Both the position numbers and the translations under genes were made by a program. From contig NC_037317.1 in assembly GCF_000143535.2 (NCBI RefSeq), forward strand, positions 310,001 through 374,000: a DNA stretch of 64,000 nucleotides. Direction: 5' to 3'. Positions 12,755-24,707 of this stretch are shown piece after piece. This DNA comes from Botrytis cinerea B05.10 (lineage: Eukaryota > Ascomycota > Leotiomycetes > Helotiales > Sclerotiniaceae). How positions within the stretch are numbered: the first letter of the stretch is position 1; every line of letters starts with the position of its first letter. A model generated the notes under the pieces. That model worked only from the letters and a program-made list of their open reading frames with translations, ran no database searches and was not told where the DNA came from.

Positions 12755-15370
12755 TATGCCACGCTGAAATGGTATTATATTGGGATTAGGATTAGCAAGT
12801 TGAATGGCTTATCGTTCTAGCTCAACTAGAAGCTCAATGTGTTGCGATTGAGATGTGGTTGAGATTGTCCTTTCGGGGTCGATCAAGTTGTTCGTGTTCG
12901 CAACCCGGATTGTTTCAAAAGCTAAAGCTAGAGAGAGCCACCTCGCTGACGAGGTTGAACCGAGACAGGTTTTTGGAAGAAAGTTTTACTTACCATATTG
13001 AAATGGTTGAATACTCTGTGGAAATGGCTTACCTCTGATGTTTGACTTCGAAAAGGGGTTTGAAAAAGAGCCCTTCCGGAAATGTTCGTTCTCTAACTCA
13101 AGGAATAACTCTGAGGGATGTTGTTGACTTCATTTGGAAGTTTTAAACGGTGCCGAAGCTGCATAAACACCTCAAAAGTTGGAGCTTTATTAGAGTCGAT
13201 GAGAAGAGAGCAATCTCGACTGAGAATTCAGAATTGAATCAGAGTACATGCTCTCGTTTCTTCTCATTGCAGTTACGAGCTGTGAGATTAGATAGGCGGC
13301 GCTCTACTGTTATAAAAGTATATATATGGATCAATTCAACACATCTCCAGATTTCCAAACTTCGTGAAAGACCATGGACGGAGTTATACCTTGATGATGG
13401 CCGATCATCACGTGATGCTGATTCACCCACTCTGCCGCTCTCCCACTTTCTCCCCCAGGTGGAGTCCCCACAACATAACAACGAGCTTTTTCAGCTTGCA
13501 TATTGTTATGGGGCTGAGATACACACTAGACACAACCAGAGAAGGACTTTCAATCTCCAATCGTGTGCGAGAACATATCTCTGCCAACGATCTGAGATGG
13601 AAATCCTATGGCAAAAGAAAGACCTACATCTTGTCTGTAAGGCTCCATTTGCATGTAACGTTGCCCCCAGTCGCATTTCTTGCATTACCTAGAGATCTAG
13701 GGAAGCACGTATGATGATGATGATCGGCTGCAATGTGCTGTGCTTGAGCCTTGAGTATCCCGACTCTCGAGAGTACTTGTTTAGGGAGCTCAAGTAGCTA
13801 ACACGGATCGACGCAAGCGCTCCTTCCAGCAAATGTATCGGTTACCGCTGTGCCCCTGTTGTGCACCCGTACCAACCGAACATTTTCCTGATGTAAAAAG
13901 AAAAGAAGGGCATATCTAATATCTATCTCGTCAAAAGTCACGACTCGATCCACAACTCGGATTCATCTCCGAAGCTCTGCAGCCTGAGGGAATCGAGACT
14001 CCTTCAACTTGTATGGAGATAACTGGAACAGTAAATTTTGATCATCCTGCTGACAAGAAGAGCATCCAATTTTTCAGATGAAGCAATCACGGTATCTTAA
14101 AGATACCATGAAATTACAATCAATTTCTTGCCACAACCATTTCTCGTATCCACCACGGAGTAGACCCCCAAAAACAGCACACCTCTGTATTTCTGTCCTC
14201 TCACACTTATACCTCGGCTTTCCTCGAAATTCGGATCATCTCACCGTCTTCGGTATCTTATTGATGATTCGTCGTTTTTCTCCCATTCTTTATATTCAAT
14301 ACCAATCTAGACACTTTAGCGAAACAAAGTACGAGGACCCACCCCCCCTTCATTCGACGGAAAAACTTTCTCCAGGAACTTAAAATTCGAAGAACGGATA
14401 TCATGACACAACCAACAAGTTTTATTATTGCTTGTTGACATGGACTGAATCTTTAGATCTGAAAATTTTCTAGGCATCCGGGTATGGCTTATGAGGCTTT
14501 AAGTTAAACGCCAGGAATCATGAGCCACTACCGTCATCAAGTGTTTTGATGGAGATCTTTGTTTGTTTCCCTATAATCTTATGTCTCTCACTACTTCTGG
14601 AAAAAGGCATAGCATTCAGGCTATATTACATGTATGATACCAATAGAGAATCTACGGCTGTTCCGGAAAAGAACTTTACAGAAGCGACATTGTTGTTTCG
14701 GGTCATGTGTTCGGGTAGAGTAGCTCGAGTACCAAGTAAACAACTAATAAGCTCTAAAAACTAGTCTTCCCCGAATCCCCAATCTCTCCACAAAAATGGA
14801 AGGATCCACCAACATAATTTTTGGCCCAGTTTTTCAAAACAACAAACCACTCGACTAGTTGGCGCGCAAATGAGCTCTGACAAGCGCCGATCAGAGTCTA
14901 CTCTAGGTGGAAAGTGTTGTATTGCTTATGCCATCCCATGCCCAGAGATCGTCGTTCATACCGCATACCTCGTGTGATACTGATGGGGCCCTGGAAAGGC
15001 GTTATGCCTGCATCCCATTTGATGATACCCAAAGAAATCTTACTGTTGATCAGTACCAGTTTTGTCCATTTTGGAGACAGCAAGCTTCACTCTTCGAATC
15101 ATGTCAACTTTATAATTGAGAAATACTGGTAGCAAGTGAAATCCAGATCAGCTGTCAAATGGCGGGGAAAGAGCAACCCCAAAGTCTTTCCAACCCATCA
15201 AACCCATTTAACAAGGACATACCCCGGGATGATTGACGTTCAAAGATAAAACTTTGGGAGGATCCATAACTAAGATTCGGCCCTTCTCTTTCAACCCACT
15301 TGCTACATCTCCAGATTCCATTATTCCAACATTTTTCGTGCTCCATTATTACCCCAATCCTTCACTTCCT
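12755..15370. other. Gene-poor spacer
   Basis: About 2.6 kb with only short unlinked open frames in both orientations (the longest is about 180 codons at 13150-13692, with no family features). Nothing here reads as a conserved protein. The 3' part is presumably the upstream regulatory region of the hexose transporter. Confidence 0.45.
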
Positions 15371-15375
15371 TTTTC

Positions 15376-15382
15376 TATATAA
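15376..15382 (+). promoter_or_regulatory. TATA box and CT-rich leader of the hexose transporter gene
   Basis: TATATAA about 160 nt upstream of the start codon at 15536, followed by a pyrimidine-rich stretch (about 15400-15480). This is the common promoter layout of strongly expressed filamentous fungal genes. Confidence 0.5.
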
Positions 15383-15535
15383 GTCTTTGTGTCGATCACC
15401 GAGACTCTCGCTGTTCCCTTCTTCTCTATCAATCTCTATCCTGCCTTGAAGAAGGCCAACTTCTATTTTACTGTGTGCCACACCTCTACTATCAGCATAA
15501 GAAAAGGTTTAGTTGCCTGATCACCAATAAACAAG

Positions 15536-17263
15536 ATGATTATCGGTAACGTCTACTTCATCGCGGCCGTGGCCGTTGTGGGTGGTGCTCTATTCGGTTT
15601 CGATATCTCGTCTATGTCCGCTATCATCTCAACTGAGGCATATTTGTGCTACTTCGATCAAGGAGGAATTGTTAATGGTAAATGCACTGGTCCATCTCCA
15701 GATGTTCAAGGTATGAAGAGATTCCTACTCTCAATTGCCATTGTAGCGAAGGCTAATTCGATACAGGTGGTATCACTGCTTCTATGCCCGCTGGAAGTTG
15801 GCTTGGAGCCTTATTGTCTGGGTATATCTCAGATATGTTTGGTAGAAAGAGATCTATTCAAATTGGTTCCGTCATCTGGTAAATATCCCCAGTTTTCATA
15901 TTTTACATGAATATCTTGCCTAACAAGTATTCGCAGGGTCCTTGGCTCAATCATCGTTTGCGCTGCCCAAAACATTCCCATGCTTATCGTCGGACGTATC
16001 ATCAACGGTCTTTCGGTTGGAATCTGCTCCGCTCAAGTTCCCGTCTATATCACCGAGATTGCACCGCCATCTAAGCGTGGAAGACTCGTCGGTTGCCAAC
16101 AATGGGCTATCACCTGGGGTATTCTCATCATGTTCTACATTTGCTATGGTTGCTCCTTCCTCAAAGGAAACGCTGCTTTCCGTATCCCATGGGGTCTTCA
16201 AATGATTCCAGCTGTCTTTCTTTTCTTCGCTCTTTTCTTCTTGCCAGAATCTCCAAGATGGCTCGCTAGAAAAGACAGATGGGAGGAAGCTCATCAAGTC
16301 TTGTCTCTTGTCCATGGCCGCGGTGACGCCAACTCCCCATTCGTTGCTAAGGAATTGGCTGAAATTAGAGAAGTCGTTGAGTTCGAGAGAGCCAACGCCG
16401 ACGTTACCTATATGGAGTTGTTCAAGCCCAATATGATTAACCGAACACACATCGGTATCTTTACTCAAATCTGGTCTCAACTTACCGGCATGAACGTTAT
16501 GATGTACTACATCACTTACATTTTCACTATGGCTGGTTTGGGTAGCAACGTTCTTTTGCCTTCCTCGATTCAATTCATCATCAACGTCGTCATGACAATT
16601 CCTGGATTGATCTGGGTTGACAAATTAGGTCGTCGCCCTGTCCTTTTGTTCGGATCCATCTTGATGTTGATTTGGCTTTTCATCAACGCTGGTGTCTTGG
16701 CCACATACGGAACAGTCCCATACGAGGGACAATTCTCTAGTGCCGCCGAATCTATTTCTATTACCGGAGCACCATCCAAGGCCGTCATTGCTTGCACCTA
16801 CCTTTTCGTTGCATCATATGCACCAACATGGGGTCCAGTTTCCTGGATTTACCCACCTGAGCTTTACCCTCTCCGTATTCGTGGAAAGGCAGTCGCTCTT
16901 TCTACCTCCGCTAACTGGGCTTTCAACTTTGCTCTTGCATACTTCGTTCCACCTGCATTTGCCAACATTAGATGGAAGGTTTATGTCGTTTTTGGAGTCT
17001 TCTGTGTTGCTATGACCCTTCATGTTTACTTCATCTTCCCAGAAACCAGTCAGAAGCCTCTTGAGGAGGTCGAGGAGATCTTCGACTACTCAAAGCCTGG
17101 AAGCATCAGATTCTTGGGTACTCCAGCCTGGAAGACAGGCGTTGATAAGAGAGCGGGTCGTTTGGAGAGAGGAGAATTCGATGCTGAGGATAAACTTGGT
17201 CCTAGTGTTGCTCATCATGACGGTGTTACAGCTGTTAATGAAACTTCTAAGTCTGAGTTGTAG
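15536..17263 (+). CDS. MFS hexose transporter (high-affinity glucose transporter HGT1-like)
   Basis: Plasma-membrane sugar:proton symporter of the sugar porter family. Three exons, 15536-15710, 15767-15878 and 15937-17263, encode 537 residues with phases 1 and 2 at the junctions. Twelve membrane segments are expected. Hallmarks are seen in order: GGALFGFDISSMSAI in TM1, GGITASMPAGSWLGAL across intron 1, DMFGRKRS loop 2-3, VPVYITEIAPPSKRGRL, PESPRWLARKDRWEEA after TM6, GMNVMMYYITYIF in TM7, DKLGRRPVLLFG loop 8-9, and PETSQKPLEEVEEIFDY after TM12. The pattern is closest to yeast HGT1-type high-affinity glucose carriers. A short acidic cytoplasmic tail follows. Codon use looks biased to C- and T-ending codons compared with neighbours, suggesting high expression. 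Exact substrate range cannot be told from sequence. Confidence 0.93.
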
Positions 17264-18710
17264 ACTGGAGTTGAATAGAATGAAGTAGAATAGGTGGATG
17301 GAATAAATGGAAGAGATGGAAAGTTTAGAGGTGCTAGCCGAAATAAGGCATGGTTTAATGATGGTGTAAGATTCATAAGTGGATGTATGGGCATTGGTGG
17401 TTCGCTTACTTTGCTTGATGATTGAGAATCATGTGGAATGATGGATGTATGAAAATAGGAAGATGGATATTAATGATGGGATTTTATGTGAAGGAAAAGA
17501 TGGGTAGGAGGATCATTGATACCCCAGATATATATGAGAATATGAATATCAGAATATTGTTTCTTGTTACTTTGTTAAATCTCCCGGGCGCAATTGTGTA
17601 GATGTTTGATGACGGTGAATGAATCGGACAGACAGATATTTAGAACGAGTCCAGGGGAGGAAGATTGAAGTCGAACAGGAAAAATAAATCAATCTAGGCC
17701 AATCTGTTTTATTTTTTTACTTATTTCCAATGAGATGAGTAAATGAAGAACGCCAAGCAGTCTAGATTTCTTTCCGTTGTGAGCTTAGGTAGGTAGGTGT
17801 ATGAAATAAGTCTAGAATAGCGAAGATACCTACTGAGAACTCAACCCATTGGCCGTAGTTGGTTAGAATTGGGACAACGTGTGATATGAGAAAGAAGGAT
17901 AACAGTATTATGGTGAATTTTCTACGAGATGTTGCGTATAGGAATGCAGAGAGAGTTGATTTCCTCTACCTTTCAAGTTCAAATTCAAATTCAGATTGAA
18001 AATGGATAATTGTTCTAGTTGAGTAGTGTGAGATCTGAGCGAGCCTATTTTTCAAGCAATTGAATTTTATCTGATAATTAAAATATTCAAAAAATTGAAA
18101 TGTTGATTAACTAAAATATCTGTGTGAATATACCTCAGGTGGATGGCTTCGTGCCACAAGGCCTTTGTAGTTACACTTAAGCGAATGCGATGACTAGCGC
18201 TTAAAACTGAATACGACTTGACACTTAGAACCCAATCGTAGATTCTACGTCCACTGTATGCTACTCAAGTCGATATGTATAATAAATAAATAATACATAT
18301 GTTTACAATTAAGGGAGCAGGTCAGTGGAATGCATGTATTATTGACTATATAGAATTGTATCTATTGATCTAAATATAATTAAGAAGAGGAATATAATTA
18401 TGTATATCTACTAACGATGCACCTATTATATCTTTTCAATAACACATATTAACATCAACATTCTATTGAATATTTAAAACGTTGGTTTTGGGAGTATATT
18501 TAGCTTTTGGAGTTACAGGTATAATACTTTCTATTATCAATATAATTATTGCATATCATTGAAGTGATAGCTATTTTAAATTCTCTGCAATATAGTGCTG
18601 ACTTAGGAGAGGAATCTGAGATGAGAGGTGCATTAGGTATTGATGTATAAAAGAGTGTTATTTTAGGTATTTGTTATACAATCTTCAGGTCTTGATCCAC
18701 AATCTGAAAA
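17264..18710. other. AT-rich spacer
   Basis: After the transporter's 3' region the sequence becomes strikingly AT-rich, especially 18010-18700, with many TAT, AAT and ATA runs and few CG dinucleotides. No coding region is supported. The composition resembles the AT islands left by repeat-induced point mutation in ascomycetes, but no transposon protein is recognisable. Confidence 0.55.
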
Positions 18711-20017
18711 TTAAAAAAGGTCATTTGATAGACTCTCATCTACTTCCCAGGATGTCTTATCCGTTCCAATAGCTGAATCTCGATATTGCAGCACAGTACC
18801 AGTGCTGCTTACTCTTTCTAAGTCTTTAGAAGCTCGCAATTCCCTTCCGACTCGTTTCTTTTCTCCTTTCAATTGCCTCCGTTCTTCTGTCTTCTTCTTT
18901 CTATCCAAAGCCACTTCAACAGCAGCCCCCTCCCTTGCTTTCATAGCGTCATCAATTTCAGTATTCAATATAAAATCTCTCATTTCGAAACCTCCGGTAG
19001 CATGTAGAATTTTTTCAATCTTTAAGTGAGAGAAGTATTTGTCCTGAAACGGCTTGGTTGCAGATTTCAATGGCAACACCCTGTCTTTATATATATGATC
19101 ATCTGGTAATAGAGCGTCTAAATTTTCGTACTCAATTTGTGTTCGTTGGGCAAGTTTCACCCAATTGCCTTGCTTGACCATTATTGATATGTCCGTATGA
19201 CAGAGCTTGCTCCTTTAGGAATACATTGATATATTCCACATTATATCGTCCACAGGTACTTTCAGATCTAAAGCGGCCCCTAGGAGATGACCCAACATTG
19301 GCAATGGTGGTGGTGCTTGTAGTAATGATCTTGATGTTGCCTCGATTTGCTTCTCCGACTCAATAATCTCATGAATCTCCGACCAGTATCTCGCCGAATA
19401 TTTTCTATCCCATTGTGCAGATGATTTGTAAGTCAAGCATCTATCCGCCACATAGTTGCCGTCGTTAAGCAATATCCTTTGCATTGCTTGATTTCTGAGT
19501 TCTTCTGTCTGAACACCCTCCACCCTTTTCATTTCCTTTTCATTCTCGACGATCTTAATTTCTTTCTCTACTCGTCCACCATCCACTCTTCTCAATTGCT
19601 TCTCACTCTCCATGATTTTTCTTTCTTCCTCTGCCTTTTCCGTTTGATTTGTTTCTTTTTCTTGAGCATGTTCAGTCTGTAATCTTTCCATTTCCTTCGC
19701 TCCTTCCTAAGCTAGTTTGATTCCATCTACGAGCTTATGTAACCCGTTCTCAGGCAGCTCCGATTACTTGCAAAGCTTTCTTCTCAATATATCTCTAAAG
19801 AGTCGATTTGGTTTCCTCAAGATATCATTCGAGACTTGAATGATGGCCTCTAATTGGCCGGCCAACCGTGGACTAATGTTCCTGGACTCGGCATTTCTAA
19901 CGAACATCTCATACACCAACTTTCCATCTTTAACATAACTGGTATTGATTCTTGTCGCTGTGGTTGTAAAGCATTTTCAAGGGCTAAGACCTCAACGAAG
20001 TGCTTCTAATCGGACAT
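18711..20017 (-). pseudogene. Decayed gene for a charged coiled-coil protein of unknown function
   Basis: Reading the minus strand from an ATG at 20017 gives about 430 codons of protein-like sequence ending at 18711. It is interrupted by a TAG at 20008-20006 (codon 4), a frame change around 19925-19935 (consistent with loss of one A), a TAA at 19766-19764, a TAG at 19709-19707 and a TAA at 19217-19215. Between breaks the frame stays open and the composition stays coherent: LVYEMFVRNAESRNISPRLA, then a long Glu/Lys/Gln coiled coil (about 19690-19490), then a segment with GNYVADRCLTYKSS, and a basic C-terminal coiled coil. All four stops can be derived from CAA or CAG by C-to-T change on the coding strand. 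I recognise no family. Functional alternatives (several introns) are unlikely because the stops lie inside continuous coding-like sequence. Confidence 0.65.
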
Positions 20018-21886
20018 GTCTTCTCGATTACTTGGAAGAAAAATGTCGGTTTAAGAATCTCAAGTATGATTTCTAATGTAATGTGAAAAGTGAATAGTTG
20101 TTTGGGCTGATTCTTCGTTGTCATTATTCGGTTTCGAATTCGATGTATGGGGGAAAATTAACGTTTTACTCTAAAATTAACTATGTCTCTTCTAATATCT
20201 CGCCCCTTTTTAGTACAGTCTAGCTTCTCTTTAAATTGAAGTCTATTATTAACAGCCCTAAAACAGGAAGTTAAATGTACACCTCTTTACATTCTCTCAA
20301 AATATACCCTCCCACTATGAAATGCACCTTCCCACCATAGAATCTATCATATAAGTTAATGGGCATAAGAATAAAATAAATATGAGTTTTAGGGTATAAG
20401 AGCAATTCAATGATATATATAAGGTATGAGAGTAATTTACTGTAGAATATATTAGTGAAGCTATGACATTTGTAATGTCGAGATACATAGGATTGGACTG
20501 AAATAAGAAGAAGATGTCGATTTTGTTCCAATGTATTGAGTTTACCCAATCAAGAACCTCGATACCAACGCACCCATTCGTCGCTCCTTGCTGACGATCA
20601 GTTACAAACTGCCCGGACTGGGGAATGCAGGTACGAGAGAAACTGACCAACTGCGATGAGAGGAATCTTCGCAACTTCGGAATCGCCACAAGATCAAAAG
20701 ACTAGATTGTAGTCCAACATTCAAAAATTTTCAATTTACGAAGCTGGTTATACCATCTAGTTAACAAAGTTTGCAAATTCTCCAAGTCACGAGCGTCGAA
20801 AAACCAACTTTTGATCGGAAAGAGCTAGCTACTCAACCATCATATGCATGGTATATGATTTGGAATCCGTACGGTCTGAAAGCCTCCGATGCCCAGAGTT
20901 CAAAAGAGATCATTTGTATGAATCTTGACGTGATAGTGGACAGCCAAGGATAGACTGTGGACAGAGATGGTCTGACGCTACGAATCGATAGTGTGGCCAT
21001 CCTAAAACTGTACAATGAGTTCGAAATGCCCAATTCATTTTGAACGATATAATGCTTGCGGAAACTGGGAGCTTATACCCAGTCTATCAGTCAGGACTTT
21101 GAGCATCCACGATCGTTAAACATACTGGGTCATAGTTGCCTTACCCTTTGCAAAAAATACTCCTTGAGGATATCTGATTGTTTCGCTCGCCATTTTCACA
21201 CAGATAAAGCATAAAATTTCTAGTTACGGTCGCTACATCTTTCCTCTTCCCCCAGAACTATCACAAAGCCAAGAAAAGAAAATTTCAAATACTGAAACGT
21301 TAATATTGTCATTAGACCTCTTACATGATTGCATTCCACATGGTATTACAATTCCGGATAGAAAAAATTTCCGAACGAGAGGAAACATGACGTAGATACT
21401 TGAGAGAGAGGAGATTAGTTCCAATTAAGCTCAATACTAAAATTCAAATTGCTGCGAATGCTAACCGTTTTGGATTACCTAGATCTACAAAGCTCTCCAA
21501 AATTGACCCCTAAGTCTCGCTTAGCGTGTGGTAGTCTTTCAGCCCCGCATTCTACATGACAGCAGTTCAAAAAAACTAGTGAGAAGCTAAACCACAATCC
21601 AGGTATATAAGATCTGGAATTTGCCTAGCAGGCACTTCTCTTTTTCTTTCCATATATCTCAAATCTCAGATAGGATACCAAGATCGCTCTAATTACTTCA
21701 TCTGGACACATCTTCTATCCTCAACCAACAATCACTTCATCGTCTTCATCCAAACTGTATAATAAATCTTGTGCAGATTGCTCAATCTCTTCAAGTTGTC
21801 ATCATACTTTGAAGATTATTTTAGTCGCCTTATTCTTCTCAATCAACTTTATAGAGAACCCCTCTCCTCAAACGCCACACAGAATC
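20018..21886. other. AT-rich spacer and upstream region of the RING-like gene
   Basis: AT-rich at 20130-20480, more balanced afterwards. No protein-like frame longer than about 120 codons. A TATATAA at 21604-21610 may be the core promoter of the RING-like gene 280 nt downstream, followed by a pyrimidine-rich leader. Confidence 0.45.
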
Positions 21887-22243
21887 ATGTCGTTCACTAG
21901 CGAGAAAAATCAAAGTACATCGGATAGATCCGATAACACCACTATCATTTCAAAAATGGAAAACCTTTCGATATCACCAAAAATCCAGCCACCCCCGAAA
22001 ATCACGGAGCAAAGTATCAATTATTCCGAATCCGTCGTCCACGACTGTCCTATTTGCCGCAATAAAATGAACGAACCGGAAAATAACATCCGAATGGAAC
22101 ATTGTTGCAAGCGTACTTTTCATGCAGCATGTCTTCGATCGTGGGCAAATCAGCAAACATTGATGAATCAAGAAGGCACTTGTCCAATGTGCCGATGGGA
22201 ATGGCCAGTCGAATTCCTCGATCAATTGTTCAGAGGTTACTAA
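21887..22243 (+). CDS. Small RING-like zinc finger protein (putative E3 ubiquitin ligase)
   Basis: Single exon, 118 residues, starting at the first true ATG of the frame. The N-terminal half is Ser/Asn/Gln-rich and disordered. The C-terminal half carries a compact RING-like module: CPICRNKM (first Cys pair), HCCKRTFHAACLRSW (third ligands plus His and Cys), and CPMCRWEWP (last Cys pair). The spacing is RING-H2-like, but the position that normally holds His in the C-x-H-x2-H-x2-C core is occupied by Arg; the adjacent second Cys or upstream His may coordinate instead. RING proteins recruit E2 enzymes for ubiquitin transfer, with the Trp after the sixth ligand often contacting the E2. The substrate and partners are unknown. 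Similar short RING proteins are numerous in Leotiomycetes. Confidence 0.75.
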   Translation: MSFTSEKNQSTSDRSDNTTIISKMENLSISPKIQPPPKITEQSINYSESVVHDCPICRNKMNEPENNIRMEHCCKRTFHAACLRSWANQQTLMNQEGTCPMCRWEWPVEFLDQLFRGY

Positions 22244-23992
22244 GAAGGAGAGCTGCTAGGGGTGCATGACTGTAGCGACGATGGTGACATGTACTTGGTC
22301 TCTGCAAGTACTTTGGTGGGGTTTTACAACGATGATCTTTGAACCGGCTAAATTGCCAATGGGGAGAGCAAATCCGATGAACATAGTTGATGAGGTTGGA
22401 CTTACTATAAAATTATACTGTAATATGTTAGCGGCTTGTTATTTTGTTTATATATTGAATTTGGAGTGTGGAGTATGTGCGTTGGATATAGGATCTAGAA
22501 TTTGAGTAACGATCTTGAGCGAAGATCATGTATTCTTCAATAACAAAACAAAATTGAATCAAATTGTGTGAATGTGAGTGTGAATGTGAATGTGAATGTG
22601 AGATCGTTGTCGGTGATGTGAAGCGTTGTTTTAACGAGACTTGCGTAGCTACATCATTGAGCTTTGAGTATTGACGTATTGAAGTGAAGCTGTAAGACGC
22701 CAGCGTGGTAATGATGATATCATGTTGTGCTGGGGTTTCATCATGTTCCCTTATGGTAAATACTTGACGCATTGTTGGTGAAATTATCATGGGTGTATGG
22801 TAGCTCCAGATTTTAGCAATGCTTGAGCGGTGTGTTGAGTATCAAATCATTCTATGTGTTGACCATTAGATACAAAGAACTTCTCGTCGATTAGTAGTGT
22901 GATTGGGCACAAATAGCACCGGCGAAATAAAAATAACAAAATAGCTCAAGGATATCTTCCCACGTTGCAAGGGAAAGGGCCCTTTTCGTGTTGATAGTGC
23001 TAGATTTTACAATGTGATTATTGGAACGTGACTACCACTTAAGATTCATTGTGCAATGGAATATAGATTCTGTCGACGTTTCCCTGGCATGGACAAGAAC
23101 CCTAATGAAATTCAACCAATAGCCCACTCGACGTTGATATATAAGTCTCACAAATTTCAGTATTCCACCTTGCTTTTAGAATGGCACTTTTGGCAGGCAT
23201 AGATTTCCTAGGCGAATCATTGTTTTATTTTGTGGCTTGATAAATGTGTGGTATGTTTGAAGGAACCAGAAGGGCAAAGGTTTGGGCCATACTCCTAATG
23301 TTAAGGAATGTAAGAGCAGAATTGTGATTTTGGCCAGAGATGTATGTAGATGGATCTTTCGTTCTCGGTAGATTGATGAGAATCGCTGATACCCCAAAAA
23401 TGAGGTTATGTGAGGATATCTGGGCCGTATTTATGATTGAAGATGGAGACAAAATGGTGGATTCGACCAGGCAAATTTAATTTGGGCCGTGTGGATTAAC
23501 CTCTCGAGTCCTCACTTACTAGATTAGATCTAATGGAAGGCCACTTGACCTTCTGCCCTACCTGGAATCTCCCATGTTTATGATATAATCATTCACTCAC
23601 TTCAGAATGCACAATCGGAGGAATCCATAATGTCTCAAGGAAAACGATCTGATATATTCCGAGAAAGCTACTTCCTAGCCGAAGCCAAATGAACATAAGC
23701 TCAAATGACCCTAGGAAAAAGAACCATCTCCATTCCAGATCAATGCAGTTGAAAAGGTGTCATAACCTTGAGAACAATCCATCGCAGAGCTGCCTCAGCA
23801 CACGAGTGTCCATAAGCGTTCCTCCCTTCATTTGAAAATGCCCTCTAAAGTCTGACCATAAATGTCCTCTTTCGTATCCCTTTTCCTGCAAAAGCCCAGA
23901 ACTCCATGCCATGTTAATTTGATTCTCTCCACAAACCCATCGTGATCGTATCGTTCCGTTTTCGATGAGTCAATTTTAAAGGTGTGGTGAAT
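22244..23992. other. Intergenic region
   Basis: 1.75 kb between the RING-like gene and S29. It holds a short hexamer-like GTGAAT repeat at about 22567-22602 and several short frames without recognisable product. No gene supported. Confidence 0.5.
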
Positions 23993-24349
23993 TTAACGGT
24001 GCTATAAATTTTGTTAGTGGCCATTCCATCCAGTTTTGATATTCGAAAGATTTTTTGGTGTAGAGTGAGATGGTGCGTGGGCTATCGGGCGAGCGTACCT
24101 TGACGAATCCAATATCGGCTGCCTTCTCTCTGAAGCATTGTCTGCAGATGTTAAGACCGTATTTGCGGATCAAACCGGCCTTGTGGGTGCAAACGCGACT
24201 GTGAAGTGTGTTAGAAGTAAAATTTCTCAATCCAGATCATTGGTGATCCTTGACGAAATCGCAAAATGCGATTGATTCTCCACATACCATTCGCGGGATC
24301 CCTTTCCGTAGGTACGGGGTCTGGACATCCAAACTGATTCGTGAGACAT
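23993..24349 (-). CDS. RPS29: 40S ribosomal protein S29 (uS14)
   Basis: Three exons on the minus strand, 24349-24288, 24198-24099 and 24001-23993, encode exactly 56 residues, the universal length of this protein. The product begins [18 protein letters not shown], contains the zinc-binding pairs C-x2-C at ECRVC and C-x2-C at ICRQC separated by 14 residues, and ends in DIGFVKHR. The last exon contributes only His-Arg-stop (9 nt), and the first intron splits a Cys codon. S29 sits in the head of the small subunit near the mRNA entry and tRNA region and is essential for 40S assembly. Introns of 89 and 97 nt are typical of ribosomal protein genes. The gene is divergent from the 105-residue protein gene, with about 360 nt between start codons. 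Confidence 0.97.
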
Positions 24350-24707
24350 ATTGTCTGATTTTGGCGAGGACTGTTGTCGGCGGTGTTGGAGTGCTTGGAG
24401 TTTGCGAAAATCGTTGTTGTCGTAGAGTTCGTAATGTTCAAATTGACTGGAAGGGCTTATTGAACTCTAAGCGAAGTTTCGCACAAATGATGTTTTTAGT
24501 CTGAGGCCTGATGTCTAAGGCATTGAGCGAGGACAACGGAATAAGTAAATTCCGAACTGACATTCCGCCTACTCTGTGTAGCCTTGCAGATAAGACAGAT
24601 AAACAGCCTTGTACTGACCCAATCACTAATTATCGAGGAGAGTAAACAAACAATTTCAATAACATAACCTCTCTTTGCCATTTCACTTCACTTTACATAA
24701 GACAAAA
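24350..24707. promoter_or_regulatory. Bidirectional promoter region between S29 and the 105-residue protein gene
   Basis: The 358-nt interval separates the two divergent start codons (24349 minus, 24708 plus), so it must contain both promoters and leaders. I see no clear TATA box, which is usual for ribosomal protein genes. A small open frame on the minus strand here (24681-24496) has no family features and is probably leader sequence. Confidence 0.55.

Noticed and set aside
13150..13692. 180-codon plus-strand frame in the spacer
   Set aside because: No hydrophobic core pattern, motifs or splice partners; overlapping frames of similar length suggest chance.
22557..22605. GTGAAT-type repeat considered as a CRISPR-like or telomere-like array
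   Set aside because: Simple hexamer repeat without spacers; eukaryotic context.
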